A stretch of DNA of 64,000 nucleotides from an uncultured Clostridia bacterium (GCA_934438075.1 CAKSBF010000009.1:1-64000), one strand, 5' to 3'. Shown: positions 36,599-46,283, counted from the stretch's first letter. Numbers and translations are program-made. Notes: generated by a model from the sequence alone, not told the origin.

Positions 36599-37075
36599 TT
36601 GCGACCGGAGGAACTCTTTCAAAGGCTAACCGGTACTTCGTCGTTGATGAAGAAATGTTCTGACCGCATGCTGTCTATGATTGATCTCACGCATGGTCAG
36701 GCGATGATATTGGGTTTTCTGTTTATGAACGGTAATCGGAAAATTACACAGAAGGATATTGAGAAAAACTTTGAGCTGTCGCATGCAACCGTGAACGGCT
36801 TTATGCGCCGTATGGAGAAAAAGGGTTTGCTTACCGTGCGTCAGGATGACTGCGACCGGCGTTTCAAAGTGATTGAGCCTACGCAAAAGCTTCTGGATTT
36901 ATATGATCCGCTTCGGCAGCGCACACAGAGTTTTCTGAAGGATCTGAACAGCGAAATGCCTTTAGAGGAACAGGAAACGCTGATATATTTGCTGGATAAG
37001 CTGGAGCGCGTTGGTAAGAAGCATATGGAATCGTTTATCGAGGAACAGAAGGAAAATGGTGAAAAAGTGTCATGA
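36599..37075 (+). CDS. MarR-family transcriptional repressor of the efflux operon
   Basis: A 158-aa winged-helix regulator. The recognition region (KDIEKNFELSHATVNGFMRR, about residues 55-75) and wing (TVRQDDCDRRFKVI) are typical of MarR. I chose a TTG start at 36599 because AAGGGGGTAAGG lies just before it; an in-frame ATG at 36581 falls inside the operator and has no ribosome site. It is followed after 25 bp by the TolC-like, HlyD-like and RND permease genes. Regulators placed this way usually sense an export substrate and release their own promoter. Confidence 0.92.
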   Translation: MRPEELFQRLTGTSSLMKKCSDRMLSMIDLTHGQAMILGFLFMNGNRKITQKDIEKNFELSHATVNGFMRRMEKKGLLTVRQDDCDRRFKVIEPTQKLLDLYDPLRQRTQSFLKDLNSEMPLEEQETLIYLLDKLERVGKKHMESFIEEQKENGEKVS

Positions 37076-37100
37076 CGGCACGGAAAGGAATGATTGATTA

Positions 37101-38234
37101 ATGAAAAAGAAAATGAATGTTTTTGCAGCAATGCTTGTCTGCGCGGGGCTGTTGTGCGGTACGGTGTTTGCGGCTGAGGATATGCCGACCGGGACGGTGC
37201 AGGAGCCGGCGGTTTATACCTTATCGCTGTCGGATGCCATTGAGCGTGCGTCCAAAGATCATCCGCAGCTTATAGCAAATGAGGCTGAGCAGGAGAGCAA
37301 CCGCATTAATCTGGACGCGCAGCAGCGCACAAAGCGCAAATATGAAAAGTTTACGCCGAGTACTTCCAATTATGATGTTATGTACATAAAAAAAGGGTAT
37401 TATGTCCACACCTACGAGATGATGATGCGCTTAAATGAGAAAAAAGAACAGCAGATTCGGTCAAAGATTGCTTATGATGTAACACAAAGCTATTTTAATT
37501 ATAAACTTGCGTGTTCGCTGCGCGATATCGCGGCAAATGCGTACGATTTGGCGCTGGAAAATTATAATAATGTAAAAACACGGTTTGACCTCGGCATGAT
37601 AGCGGAGCTGGATTTAAAAAATGCTCAGTTGAGTGTAGATCAGTGTCGGAACACACTTTCCTCTTACGAAAGAAAGTGCGGTCTTGCAAAGGAAAATTTA
37701 AAGTTTAACCTTCAGCTGGAGGATAAAGAATGTGATTTTATCCTGACAGACGATATTAGCTGCGGCGAATTTTCCGCAGACTTGGAAAAAGATTTGGCGG
37801 CGGCCTATGAGAACCGTTATGATGTAAATGCTCTGAAGGAAAGCTATCTTTTGAGCGAGGAATATTTTGAGTACACCAAACCTCTGTCTTCGGCAACTGC
37901 AAAATATCAGACAGCATACAGCGACTATGTCACGAAAGGCTATGAATATAATAACAATAAAAAATTAATCGGCCTTTCCGTTAAAAATACCTACAACAGT
38001 GTGCTTGATGCAAAGGATACTTTGGCGACCGCGGAAAAGAGTACGGAGATAGCCAAACAGACCTATGAAATTAATAAGGTAAAATTTGAAAACGGCATGA
38101 TTACCAACAGCGACTTGACAAAATCTTTAAATGACTATTTAAGCAGCAATATTTCGCTGGAAAATGCCAAACTGACGTATAAGCTGGCAGTAGAGAAATA
38201 TGCTTATGAAATATCAATCGGACTGGGACAGTAA
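37101..38234 (+). CDS. TolC/OEP-like coiled-coil secreted protein of the RND system
   Basis: A 377-aa protein with a signal peptide (about 1-25, GTVFAA). It has two similar long helical repeats in OEP style: one starting YTLSLSDAIERASKDHPQL and ending near residue 210, the second covering about 250-377 (STEIAKQTYEINKVKFENGM). It is shorter than proteobacterial TolC (about 430-490 aa), and the beta-strand insertions are small. TolC-family proteins do occur in Clostridia, where an outer membrane is usually absent, and their role there is unclear. It sits between the MarR gene and the HlyD-like gene, so it presumably works with them. Confidence 0.85.
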   Translation: MKKKMNVFAAMLVCAGLLCGTVFAAEDMPTGTVQEPAVYTLSLSDAIERASKDHPQLIANEAEQESNRINLDAQQRTKRKYEKFTPSTSNYDVMYIKKGYYVHTYEMMMRLNEKKEQQIRSKIAYDVTQSYFNYKLACSLRDIAANAYDLALENYNNVKTRFDLGMIAELDLKNAQLSVDQCRNTLSSYERKCGLAKENLKFNLQLEDKECDFILTDDISCGEFSADLEKDLAAAYENRYDVNALKESYLLSEEYFEYTKPLSSATAKYQTAYSDYVTKGYEYNNNKKLIGLSVKNTYNSVLDAKDTLATAEKSTEIAKQTYEINKVKFENGMITNSDLTKSLNDYLSSNISLENAKLTYKLAVEKYAYEISIGLGQ

Positions 38235-38286
38235 ATTTTAGGAAAATAAAAAGGAATAGAATATATAAGGGAAGGGAACTATCACA

Positions 38287-39609
38287 ATGACCAAAAAAGT
38301 TTTATCTATCTGTCTGGCGGGTATTCTGCTGATGGGTCTTGGCGGCTGCGGTAAAAAGGACGACAACACCGAGCAGGTATCCAATGCGACCAATGTCACT
38401 GTTTATGAGGTAGGGGCGGACTCCATTGCGGCAACGGCAAGCTATACGGGTGAGATTGTTGCAGCGGAAAGTACAGCCGTGTCGGCAAAGGTGTCGGGGC
38501 AGGCTGTGAGTGTAAATGTAAAAGAGGGAGATTTTGTAAGTGCGGGAACGGTGTTGATGTCAATTGACAGCACGGCATATCGCCTTTCCTATAATCAGGC
38601 ACTTGCAGCGTATAACAGTGCAGTATCTTCCAAAAAGAGCGCAGAAGCTTCGAAGAAAAGCGCAGAGGCAAGCTATCACAGCGTGACCGGCGGAAGCACA
38701 CAGCAAACACTGGCACAGCTGGAGGCGGCGCTGGACGCGGCAAAGATTGCTTATAACAACGCGCTTGATAATTATAACAAACAAAAAACCTTATATGACA
38801 TGGGCGCTATCAGTGAGGTGGAGTTTAATTCTTACCAGACCGCGCTTGACAACGCAAAATTGAACCTCGATACAGCAACCACTAACTATGATTTGACAAA
38901 AAATGTGGTAATGAACGAAAGTGCGGCGTCTGCGCAGGCAGGTGTTGACGTTGCGGCAGCGGGGGTGAACAGCGCGCAGTCGGGAATCGAATCCGCAAAG
39001 GCGGCGCTGGACATTGCGAAAAATAATTTGGATAACTGCAGCGTAACAGCGCCGATTTCGGGTTATGTTTCTGCAAAAAGCATTAATAAAGGGCAGATGG
39101 CGGCGCAAGGCTCACCGCTCTTTACCATTACGAATACATCTTCGGTGGATGCGCAGATTAATGTGACGGAGGCGGTAATCGCTTTGGTTCGTGTCGGTAC
39201 GAAAGCCACGATTAGTGTAAAAAGTGCCGGCATTGAAGATATGGAGGGCAATGTTTCAGTAGTAAATCCGGTTAAAAATGCAGCAACGGGTCTGTATTCC
39301 GTAAAGATTTCTATCCCGAATGCAAAGGGAACGCTGAAGGAGGGCATGCTTGCCGATATTACACTGGTGACGGAAAGTGACAACAATGTCATTACCGTGC
39401 CGAGCAACGCACTGATGCAGGAAAACAATGAATTTTACGTTTATGTTGCCAACGGGAGCAATGCAGAAAAACGAGTAGTGGAAACCGGTATCAGCAGCGA
39501 TGAATATACCGAAATCCTTTCAGGCTTACAGATTGGCGATAAGGTTGTTGTAAGCGGTAAAGAATATATCTCCGAAAAGAACAATGAAATTAATATAGTA
39601 ACGGAATAG
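38287..39609 (+). CDS. HlyD/RND-type membrane fusion lipoprotein
   Basis: A 440-aa adaptor. A lipoprotein signal ends at the lipobox LGGC (Cys21). A lipoyl-like domain (TASYTGEIVAAESTAVSAKV) is followed by a long coiled-coil hairpin (about residues 100-250, Ala/Ser/Lys-rich, with NAKLNLDTATTNYDL), the second lipoyl half (NCSVTAPISGYVSAKSINKG) and a beta-barrel domain. It would be anchored on the outer face of the cytoplasmic membrane and link the RND permease to the TolC-like protein. It lies 52 bp after the TolC-like gene and 14 bp before the permease gene. Confidence 0.93.
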   Translation: MTKKVLSICLAGILLMGLGGCGKKDDNTEQVSNATNVTVYEVGADSIAATASYTGEIVAAESTAVSAKVSGQAVSVNVKEGDFVSAGTVLMSIDSTAYRLSYNQALAAYNSAVSSKKSAEASKKSAEASYHSVTGGSTQQTLAQLEAALDAAKIAYNNALDNYNKQKTLYDMGAISEVEFNSYQTALDNAKLNLDTATTNYDLTKNVVMNESAASAQAGVDVAAAGVNSAQSGIESAKAALDIAKNNLDNCSVTAPISGYVSAKSINKGQMAAQGSPLFTITNTSSVDAQINVTEAVIALVRVGTKATISVKSAGIEDMEGNVSVVNPVKNAATGLYSVKISIPNAKGTLKEGMLADITLVTESDNNVITVPSNALMQENNEFYVYVANGSNAEKRVVETGISSDEYTEILSGLQIGDKVVVSGKEYISEKNNEINIVTE

Positions 39610-39623
39610 AGGGTAAACAATAT

Positions 39624-42600
39624 ATGAAACTGCATGAAATATCTGTAAAACGTCCTGTTGCGGTATCTATGGTGGTGCTGATATTTTTTGTCATCGGGCT
39701 TTACGCGCTGTCCATGCTGCCTATTGAGATGATGCCGGACATGGAGATGAATTATGCGCTGATTTATACATCTTATTCCAATGTCGGCTCCTCGGAAGTG
39801 GAAAGCATGGTTACCAAAAGCATTGAAAGTGCGGTCAGTGCTGTGTCAGGTGTTGATACCATACAAAGCCAGTCATCGGAGGGGACCTCTATGGTCATGG
39901 TTTCCTTCCATGCCGGAACGGATATGGATAAGGCAGTCAGCAGCATAAAGGATAAAATAGAGCTGATTAAGTCTTATCTGCCGGATGAATGTGACGATCC
40001 TATGGTAATGAAGCTGGACACCAGTATGATGAGTGCTGCCATGATGAGCGTGAGCTATGAAGGCTATGATTTGATTCAGACTAAAAAATTTGTAGAGGAT
40101 AATCTGCAAAGCAAACTGGAGGCGGTTAACGGTGTTGCGTCTGTCAGTGTAATGGGTGCTCGTGACCGCATTATCCAGGTTCAGGTTGACCCGGAAAAAG
40201 TATATGGCTATAATCTGAGTATCTCTTCGCTGATTCAGTCTATCGGTGCACAAAATACCAACATGCCTGCCGGTACGACAGAGGGCATGAATAAAAACAT
40301 GTCGGTACGTGCACTTGGAAAGTTTTCCTCGCTGAAAGACATTGAAAATGTACCTTTAAACACAGCAAACGGACAGATTATTTATTTAAAAGATGTTGCG
40401 AAAGTGGAGGATACTTATTCGGACAACACTTCGTACTCGCGTCTGAACGGTGAAGATTCTCTTTCCATTACTATCAGCGCAGAATCGGATGCCAATACGG
40501 TCGATGTGGTAAACGGTGTTATTAAGGTGCTGGATGATTTGAAAGCGCAGAATCCGAAATTTACTTACAACATGACAATGGAGCAGGCAAGCTACATAGA
40601 GGATTCTATCAGTTCCGTGGCAAACAACGCCGTAACGGGTGCCTTTCTGGCGATTCTGATTTTGCTGCTGTTTCTTGGCAACATCAGGACTTCGCTGGTT
40701 GTCGGTATATCCATGCCGATTTCGGTAATCACCACATTTATCGGCATGTACTTTTCGGGTATGTCCCTGAACGTTGTTTCGCTCGGCGGTCTGGCGCTTG
40801 GCGTCGGTATGCTGGTGGATAACTCGGTTGTGGTTATCGAAAACATATATCGCCGCAAAACCTCTCTCGGGGAGGATGCGGAAACCTCTTCCATCCGCGG
40901 AGCGGGTGAGATTATCGGTGCGGTTGTCGCCTCGGTGCTGACGACATGTATCGTATATGTACCGATATTGTTTATTGATAATATGATGGCAGTTATGTTT
41001 AAGCAGCTTGCATTTACCATTATTTTCTCACAGTGCGCATCGCTGCTTGTTACCTTCCTGATTATCCCAATGTTTACTTCAAAGCTGAAGGATGGGGACA
41101 AGAGAAACGAAAAGCTCTCTTTCATTTTGGTGCCGTTCGAGAAAATGATGAATTTCCTTTATGGCAAGTACCGCAGTTTTCTTGCTCTCTTGCTGCGCAA
41201 TACCAAAAAGGTTATTTGTGTGGTAATCGCGCTGTTTATTGTCAGCCTTGTAGTGCTGGGACAGCTTGGCATGGAGCTTATGCCAAGTTCGGACGAGGGA
41301 ACGCTTACGGTTTCTGTTACCATGCCGCAAGGTACGAGACTGGAGGATACCAACGCGCTGTCGCAGAAGATAGAGGAGTCACTGAAAGCAAATGAGGAGA
41401 TTGAGAGCATTTTCTCCAGCATTGGTTCTTCGGGCGTAATGTCCTCCATTATGGGTGGCGGTGCCAATTCTTCCTCTATTACGGTGACGCTGAAGGAAAA
41501 CAGAAAGAAGACAACGGAGGATGTGTGCCAGGAGGTTCGCAATCAGCTGAAAAATATTTCCGGTGCGGAAATATCGGTTGAGGCATCAAATACTTCCATG
41601 AGCAGTATGTCTTCCAATGAAATCTCCTTCCGTTTTGCGGGGGATGATGACGAAAAGCTGACAGAGTTTATTAATGACGCGCAAGATATCCTGGCAGGTA
41701 TTGATGGTGTGTCGGAAACGGATACCTCACTTTCAGATACAAAATCGGAGGTACGCATCCGTATTGATTCCGCGCGTGCGGCACGTTACGGTCTGAACAC
41801 GGCAACCGTGTCAAGTTTGGTAAAGTACGTGCTTGACGGCACAACCGCTTCGCGTTATACAGAAGGCGGCACGGAATATGATATTAATATTGTATATCCG
41901 GAGGAGTATGTGAAAAATTACAACGCGCTTGCCGATTTACAGATAAAATCACCTGTCGGGCAATGGGTTGCACTTTCCGACATAGCGGATATTACGGTAG
42001 AGCAGGGACAAACCACACTGCTGCGGGTGGATCAGAAGCGTGTAGCAACCGTATCGGGTAAACTTTATAACACTAATATGGGCGCTGTTAATGCAGAATT
42101 TGAAAAGGCGATTAACGAAAAAGGTATGCCGGAGGGGATCAGTATGACGGCAGCCGGCTCTTATGAGGTCATGATGGACGCTATGCAATCGCTTTTTATT
42201 GCGATTCTTCTCGGCATCTTGCTGATGTACATGGTTATGGCAGCACAGTTTGAAAACCTTAAGCAGCCGTTTATCATTTTGTTCACTATTCCGCTTGCTA
42301 TTATCGGTGTTGTGCTTGCGCTTTTAATTTCGCGCAGTCCGTTGTCGGTTATCGGCTGTATCGGTATTTTAATGCTGACGGGTATTATCGTAAACAACGC
42401 CATCGTACTGATTGATTTTGTCAATACGTTAAGAAAGGAAAAGCCGGAGGAGCCGCTTGACGATGTGCTGATTGAGGCTGGCATTGTCAGAATGAGGCCG
42501 ATTCTTATGACCTCTCTGACGTCAGTGCTCGGCTTTTTGCCGATGGCGGTTTCTACTGCCAGCGGTTCGGAAATGATGCGTCCGCTCGCGGTCGTATTGT

Positions 42601-42749
42601 TGGGAGGTCTGTTTGTCGGAACACTTTTGACCTTGTTTATCATTCCGGTTGTGTTTAAAATTTTCGAAGTGCGCGCCGTGAAGAGAAAGGCAAAGAAGGC
42701 GGCAAAAAAAGAAAAGAAGGCAAAGAAACAGATTGCAGCAGAAGGCTGA
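39624..42749 (+). CDS. RND-family efflux permease (AcrB/SwrC type)
   Basis: A 1041-aa proton-driven exporter with the duplicated RND layout: one membrane helix near the N-terminus (about 12-32), a large extracytoplasmic loop, five helices around 335-490, a sixth near 525-545, a second loop and five C-terminal helices (about 855-1010). The TM4 motif GVGMLVDNSVVVIENIYR carries the conserved Asp used in proton relay. The substrate is not predictable. The C-terminal tail is very Lys/Ala-rich (KRKAKKAAKKEKKAKK). It is the last gene of the MarR operon. B. subtilis SwrC is a precedent for RND pumps in monoderms. Confidence 0.96.
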   Translation: MKLHEISVKRPVAVSMVVLIFFVIGLYALSMLPIEMMPDMEMNYALIYTSYSNVGSSEVESMVTKSIESAVSAVSGVDTIQSQSSEGTSMVMVSFHAGTDMDKAVSSIKDKIELIKSYLPDECDDPMVMKLDTSMMSAAMMSVSYEGYDLIQTKKFVEDNLQSKLEAVNGVASVSVMGARDRIIQVQVDPEKVYGYNLSISSLIQSIGAQNTNMPAGTTEGMNKNMSVRALGKFSSLKDIENVPLNTANGQIIYLKDVAKVEDTYSDNTSYSRLNGEDSLSITISAESDANTVDVVNGVIKVLDDLKAQNPKFTYNMTMEQASYIEDSISSVANNAVTGAFLAILILLLFLGNIRTSLVVGISMPISVITTFIGMYFSGMSLNVVSLGGLALGVGMLVDNSVVVIENIYRRKTSLGEDAETSSIRGAGEIIGAVVASVLTTCIVYVPILFIDNMMAVMFKQLAFTIIFSQCASLLVTFLIIPMFTSKLKDGDKRNEKLSFILVPFEKMMNFLYGKYRSFLALLLRNTKKVICVVIALFIVSLVVLGQLGMELMPSSDEGTLTVSVTMPQGTRLEDTNALSQKIEESLKANEEIESIFSSIGSSGVMSSIMGGGANSSSITVTLKENRKKTTEDVCQEVRNQLKNISGAEISVEASNTSMSSMSSNEISFRFAGDDDEKLTEFINDAQDILAGIDGVSETDTSLSDTKSEVRIRIDSARAARYGLNTATVSSLVKYVLDGTTASRYTEGGTEYDINIVYPEEYVKNYNALADLQIKSPVGQWVALSDIADITVEQGQTTLLRVDQKRVATVSGKLYNTNMGAVNAEFEKAINEKGMPEGISMTAAGSYEVMMDAMQSLFIAILLGILLMYMVMAAQFENLKQPFIILFTIPLAIIGVVLALLISRSPLSVIGCIGILMLTGIIVNNAIVLIDFVNTLRKEKPEEPLDDVLIEAGIVRMRPILMTSLTSVLGFLPMAVSTASGSEMMRPLAVVLLGGLFVGTLLTLFIIPVVFKIFEVRAVKRKAKKAAKKEKKAKKQIAAEG

Positions 42750-42776
42750 AAAGCATAAATTATTAATTTAAGAATG

Positions 42777-42826
42777 AAAAACCGGAGACATTATGCATAT
42801 TTTAAAATGCAATGTTTCCGGTTTTT
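42777..42826. terminator. Bidirectional terminator between the RND operon and gpr
   Basis: A 15-bp stem starting AAAACCGG (42777-42791 with 42811-42825, one G-T pair) is flanked by A's on one side and T's on the other. It is suited to end both the plus-strand operon and the convergent gpr gene, whose stop is 5 bp away. Confidence 0.88.
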
Positions 42827-42830
42827 GCTT

Positions 42831-43802
42831 TTAGGAGACATATGCCTCAATATCTTGAAAACCGATATCCTTGTGGAGTGCGAGATTAATTCCGTTTGCA
42901 ACAATCTTGGAGATTTGTTCTGTTTTTCGGTCAATATCCTTGGGAGTGACGATAAAATCCGCCATGTTTGGTGAGAGTGCTTCTTTTGCAAGTGCGAGCT
43001 GCTTGTCATAGTCCATTTCGGATAAGGCAGCATAAAGACCGGAATCAGGTTTTGCTGTTTGGCGCATGGCAGAGGTAATGCTCTGCATGGTGTCTGCTGC
43101 AATGGTTGCTGCATCAATCACGGTTGGTACGCCAATGGCAATTACGGGAATACCGAGTGTCGTGCGGCTCAATTCCTTGCGCTTGTTGCCGACGCCGGCG
43201 CCCGGTGCGATTCCGGTATCGCAAAGCTGAATGGTGGTGTTGACGCGCGCCATGCTGCGTGCAGCGAGCGCATCAACGGCAATAACCAAATCGGGGCGGA
43301 TTTTTTCTGTGACGCCGCGGATAATTTCACCGGTTTCCATTCCGGTAATTCCGAGGACACCGGGTGACATGGCGCACACCGGGCGAATTCCTTCTTCCAC
43401 ATGCTCGGGAATATATTCCAGGAGATGGCGTGTTACCATTAATTGTGAAACTACTTGCGGACCGAGCGCATCCGGCGTTACGTTCCAGTTGCCCAGACCA
43501 ACGACAAGAACGGAGGCATCCTCCGGAATCTGTATCAGTTTTTTGAGTTCATCACTGAGGATACGGCAGGCGGTTTCGTAGTCTTCGTGTTCCGGTGCCC
43601 CTACGTCTGCTATTTCCATGGTAATATAATTTCCGCGCGGTTTTCCTATTTTCTCTTGTGCCTCATCAGTCTGCACTTCTACTCGGGTAATCTTTAGAGA
43701 ATGGCGTTCTTCCTCTGAAACATTTATGCCGCTTATTTCCTGAGATGCTTCCATCAGCATCTCATATGCCTCGCTTGCCAGGTCAGTTCTGATATTATTC
43801 AT
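42831..43802 (-). CDS. gpr: GPR germination protease
   Basis: A 323-aa protease (peptidase family A25) that degrades small acid-soluble spore proteins at germination. It is stored inactive in the forespore and activated by loss of an N-terminal propeptide. Diagnostic blocks are VVGLGNWNVTPDALGP and VIAVDALAARSMARVN, which contain the two Asp residues reported as essential in B. megaterium GPR, plus GAGVGNKRKELS and IPVIAIGVPTVIDA. GGGAGGAG precedes the ATG. This is the clearest sign that the organism forms endospores. Confidence 0.97.
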   Translation of the reverse strand: MNNIRTDLASEAYEMLMEASQEISGINVSEEERHSLKITRVEVQTDEAQEKIGKPRGNYITMEIADVGAPEHEDYETACRILSDELKKLIQIPEDASVLVVGLGNWNVTPDALGPQVVSQLMVTRHLLEYIPEHVEEGIRPVCAMSPGVLGITGMETGEIIRGVTEKIRPDLVIAVDALAARSMARVNTTIQLCDTGIAPGAGVGNKRKELSRTTLGIPVIAIGVPTVIDAATIAADTMQSITSAMRQTAKPDSGLYAALSEMDYDKQLALAKEALSPNMADFIVTPKDIDRKTEQISKIVANGINLALHKDIGFQDIEAYVS

Positions 43803-43833
43803 GATACTCCTCCCGTATGGATGTTTTTGGTAT

Positions 43834-43862
43834 TAGTATGGTTTATTTTGGGAAAAATAAAC
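43834..43862 (-). promoter_or_regulatory. Candidate forespore (sigma-G/F type) promoter of gpr, with inverted repeat
   Basis: On the minus strand GTTTA (43862-43858), a 17-bp spacer and CATACTA (43840-43834), about 32 bp before the start codon. This resembles sigma-G boxes (GnATA / CATnnTA) with one -35 mismatch. A perfect 10-bp inverted repeat GGTTTATTTT/AAAATAAACC (43840-43863) covers the spacer and could be an operator. Confidence 0.45.
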
Positions 43863-43903
43863 CAAAATAAAAAGTAAATCAAAAGAAATATGAAAAAAAT
43901 CCC

Positions 43904-43932
43904 TTTTCAATCGGAAAAATTTGTGGTATGAT
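43904..43932 (+). promoter_or_regulatory. Candidate promoter of metG
   Basis: TTTTCA (43904-43909), a 17-bp spacer and TATGAT (43927-43932). I see no T-box or S-box leader in the short interval before metG. Confidence 0.45.
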
Positions 43933-44003
43933 AATATAAAATGGAATAGTTATGTTTTCAGACTTATATTTGTGCCCTTGGCGCAGAAAGGAATGATTAT
44001 AAA

Positions 44004-45932
44004 TTGGAGAAGGAAAAATTTTATATTACCACGGCCATTGCATACACGTCCAGAAAACCGCATATCGGCAATACCTTTGAGGTTGTCTTGACTGACGCGA
44101 TTGCGCGCTATAAAAAAATGATGGGCTATGACGTATTTTTTCTGACCGGCACGGATGAGCACGGGCAAAAGATCCAGGAGGAAGCGGAAAAAGCCGGCGT
44201 TACGCCAAAGGAATATGTAGATGGTGTGGCAGGTGAGATTCGTGCTATCTGGGATTTGATGGGCGCGAGCTATGATAAGTTTATCCGCACAACGGATGAT
44301 TATCACGTGAAGGCAGTTCAGAAAATTTTTAAAAAGCTTTATGATCAAGGCGATATTTACAAGAGCGAATATGAAGGCTGGTATTGTGTACCGGACGAAT
44401 CATTCTTTACCGATACACAGCTGGTGGACGGGAAATGTCCAGAGTGCGGCAGAGAGGTTGTACGCACCAAGGAAGAGGCATATTTCTTTAAAATGAGTAA
44501 ATATCAGGACAGATTGATGCAATATATTGAGGAACATCCTGATTTTATCTGCCCCGAGAGCCGTAAACGCGAGATGATTAACAATTTCTTAAAGCCGGGA
44601 CTGCAGGATTTATGCGTGTCAAGAACCTCCTTTAACTGGGGGATTCCGGTGGAGTTTGACCCGGGACATGTCATTTATGTTTGGATTGATGCATTATCAA
44701 ATTATATCACTGCGCTTGGATATGAGCCGGATGAACCGGAGGCGGAGCTGTACCGAAAATACTGGCCGGCAGATGTGCATATTATTGGTAAGGATATTCT
44801 GCGTTTCCATACTATTTACTGGCCGATTATCCTGATGGCGTTGGGCGAACCGCTTCCGAAGCAGGTGTTCGGTCATCCGTGGCTGCTTGCCGGCGCTGAC
44901 AAGATGAGCAAATCCCGCGGAAATGTGATGTATGCCGATGATTTGGCACGGCAGTTCGGAGTGGAGGCGATTCGCTACTATCTTTTGAGCGAAATGCCTT
45001 ATGCGCAGGACGGCACCATTTCCTACGAAACCATTATCGCACGTTACAATTCGGACCTTGCAAATACCCTTGGAAATTTGGTAAATCGTACGGTTGCTAT
45101 GATTAATAAATATTTTGACGGTGTGCTTCAACCGCAGTGCGCGGGTGAATTTGACGAGGATTTAATTGCTTGTGCGAAAGGGGCGGTTAAAAATTTTCAT
45201 GCCAAGATGGATGAATTCCGCACGGCAGACGCATTGGACGAAATTTTTGCTCTGGCGCGCCGCTCCAATAAATATATTGATGAAACTGCACCTTGGGCAC
45301 TGGCGAAGGACGAAAGTCAGCGGACACGTCTTGGAGGCGTGCTGTACAATCTTGCTGAGACAATCCGTATCATTGCTGTGCTGCTTTCGCCGTTTATGCC
45401 TAAAACGGCAGAAAATATTTTTGAACAGCTGAAAACCGAGGCAAAGGATTGGGAAAGTGTACAAAATTTCGGAGCAATGCAGCCGGGGAACAGTGTCGGC
45501 AAGGCAGTACCGTTGTTTGCTCGTTTGGATGAAAAGAAAAAGCTGGAGGAAATTGAAGCGGAAATCGCATCAAAACAAGCTCCTGCCGCCGAAGAACCGA
45601 AAGAGGATAACAATATTTCCATTGATGATTTTTCTAAGGTGGAACTGAAAGTCGGCCTGGTTTTAGAATCCAAACATGTGGAGGGTGCTGATAAGCTGTT
45701 GGTTTCGCAGATCAAAATCGGAGATGAGACCAGACAGATTGTTTCGGGTATCGCGAAATATTACGATCCTTCGGAATTGGTGGGTAAAAAGGTCGTTGTG
45801 GTAACTAATCTTGCGCCGGTCAAGCTGCGCGGGGTGTTGTCCGAGGGTATGATTCTAGCGGCGTCAACCAAAAAGGATTTAACAGTTCTGACTGTGGATA
45901 AGGATATTCTGGACGGAACAAAAATCAGCTGA
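44004..45932 (+). CDS. metG: Methionyl-tRNA synthetase
   Basis: A 642-aa class I aminoacyl-tRNA synthetase that charges tRNA-Met for initiation and elongation. The HIGH-type motif is KPHIGN (about 18-23), the KMSKS loop is DKMSKSRGN (about 298-306), and a zinc knuckle CPEC lies near residue 145. The C-terminal about 100 residues are an EMAP/Trbp111-like tRNA-binding OB fold (VELKVGLVLESKHVEGADKL), joined by an acidic linker. The start codon is TTG with AAAGGA 11 nt upstream; the nearby ATG is out of frame. Confidence 0.98.
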   Translation: MEKEKFYITTAIAYTSRKPHIGNTFEVVLTDAIARYKKMMGYDVFFLTGTDEHGQKIQEEAEKAGVTPKEYVDGVAGEIRAIWDLMGASYDKFIRTTDDYHVKAVQKIFKKLYDQGDIYKSEYEGWYCVPDESFFTDTQLVDGKCPECGREVVRTKEEAYFFKMSKYQDRLMQYIEEHPDFICPESRKREMINNFLKPGLQDLCVSRTSFNWGIPVEFDPGHVIYVWIDALSNYITALGYEPDEPEAELYRKYWPADVHIIGKDILRFHTIYWPIILMALGEPLPKQVFGHPWLLAGADKMSKSRGNVMYADDLARQFGVEAIRYYLLSEMPYAQDGTISYETIIARYNSDLANTLGNLVNRTVAMINKYFDGVLQPQCAGEFDEDLIACAKGAVKNFHAKMDEFRTADALDEIFALARRSNKYIDETAPWALAKDESQRTRLGGVLYNLAETIRIIAVLLSPFMPKTAENIFEQLKTEAKDWESVQNFGAMQPGNSVGKAVPLFARLDEKKKLEEIEAEIASKQAPAAEEPKEDNNISIDDFSKVELKVGLVLESKHVEGADKLLVSQIKIGDETRQIVSGIAKYYDPSELVGKKVVVVTNLAPVKLRGVLSEGMILAASTKKDLTVLTVDKDILDGTKIS

Positions 45933-45948
45933 ATATTATAGGGAGATG

Positions 45949-45974
45949 AAAGGGGGGCAGAAGCTCCCCCTTTT
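45949..45974 (+). terminator. Terminator of metG
   Basis: A hairpin AAAGGGGGGC - AGAA - GCTCCCCCTTT, followed by T's, 17 bp after the metG stop. Confidence 0.82.
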
Positions 45975-46283
45975 AATTTATGGTAAATAATAATTGATAA
46001 TCGCATTTCGGATAAACTCAAAATATTTTTTGTTTAGTAAACGCTTTACATCTACTTGATGAGCTTTTACGGTATTCCTCGTTCGCGCGTTGCTTGTTGC
46101 TTTGGGCGCCGGGCTGTGTGAAATCTGCCACAGGGTGTGTTTGCGGCTTTCTCAAATTTCAATCAGAGGGATATCATCTCTGACAGCTCCTGGCATTTAT
46201 TGTCGTTTCTTGCTATATTATCTTTGACAATATCACGTTTTTTGCAAAACAAAATAAAACCGAAAGAAAATTTAAAATTCACA
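45975..46283. other. Intergenic interval with a GC-richer, possibly structured segment
   Basis: I see no supportable gene here. The centre (46076-46155) is clearly GC-richer than its AT-rich flanks. It holds a small stem CTGTG/CACAG (46114-46118 with 46129-46133) nested in GCCG/CGGC, followed by TCAGAG/CTCTGA (46163-46168 with 46178-46183). It does not match tmRNA, RNase P, SRP or a riboswitch that I can recognise. It could be a small RNA on either strand or gene debris. Confidence 0.35.

Noticed and set aside
40592..41125. Antisense frame of 177 codons inside the RND permease
   Set aside because: It mirrors membrane-helix codons and lacks its own start signals.
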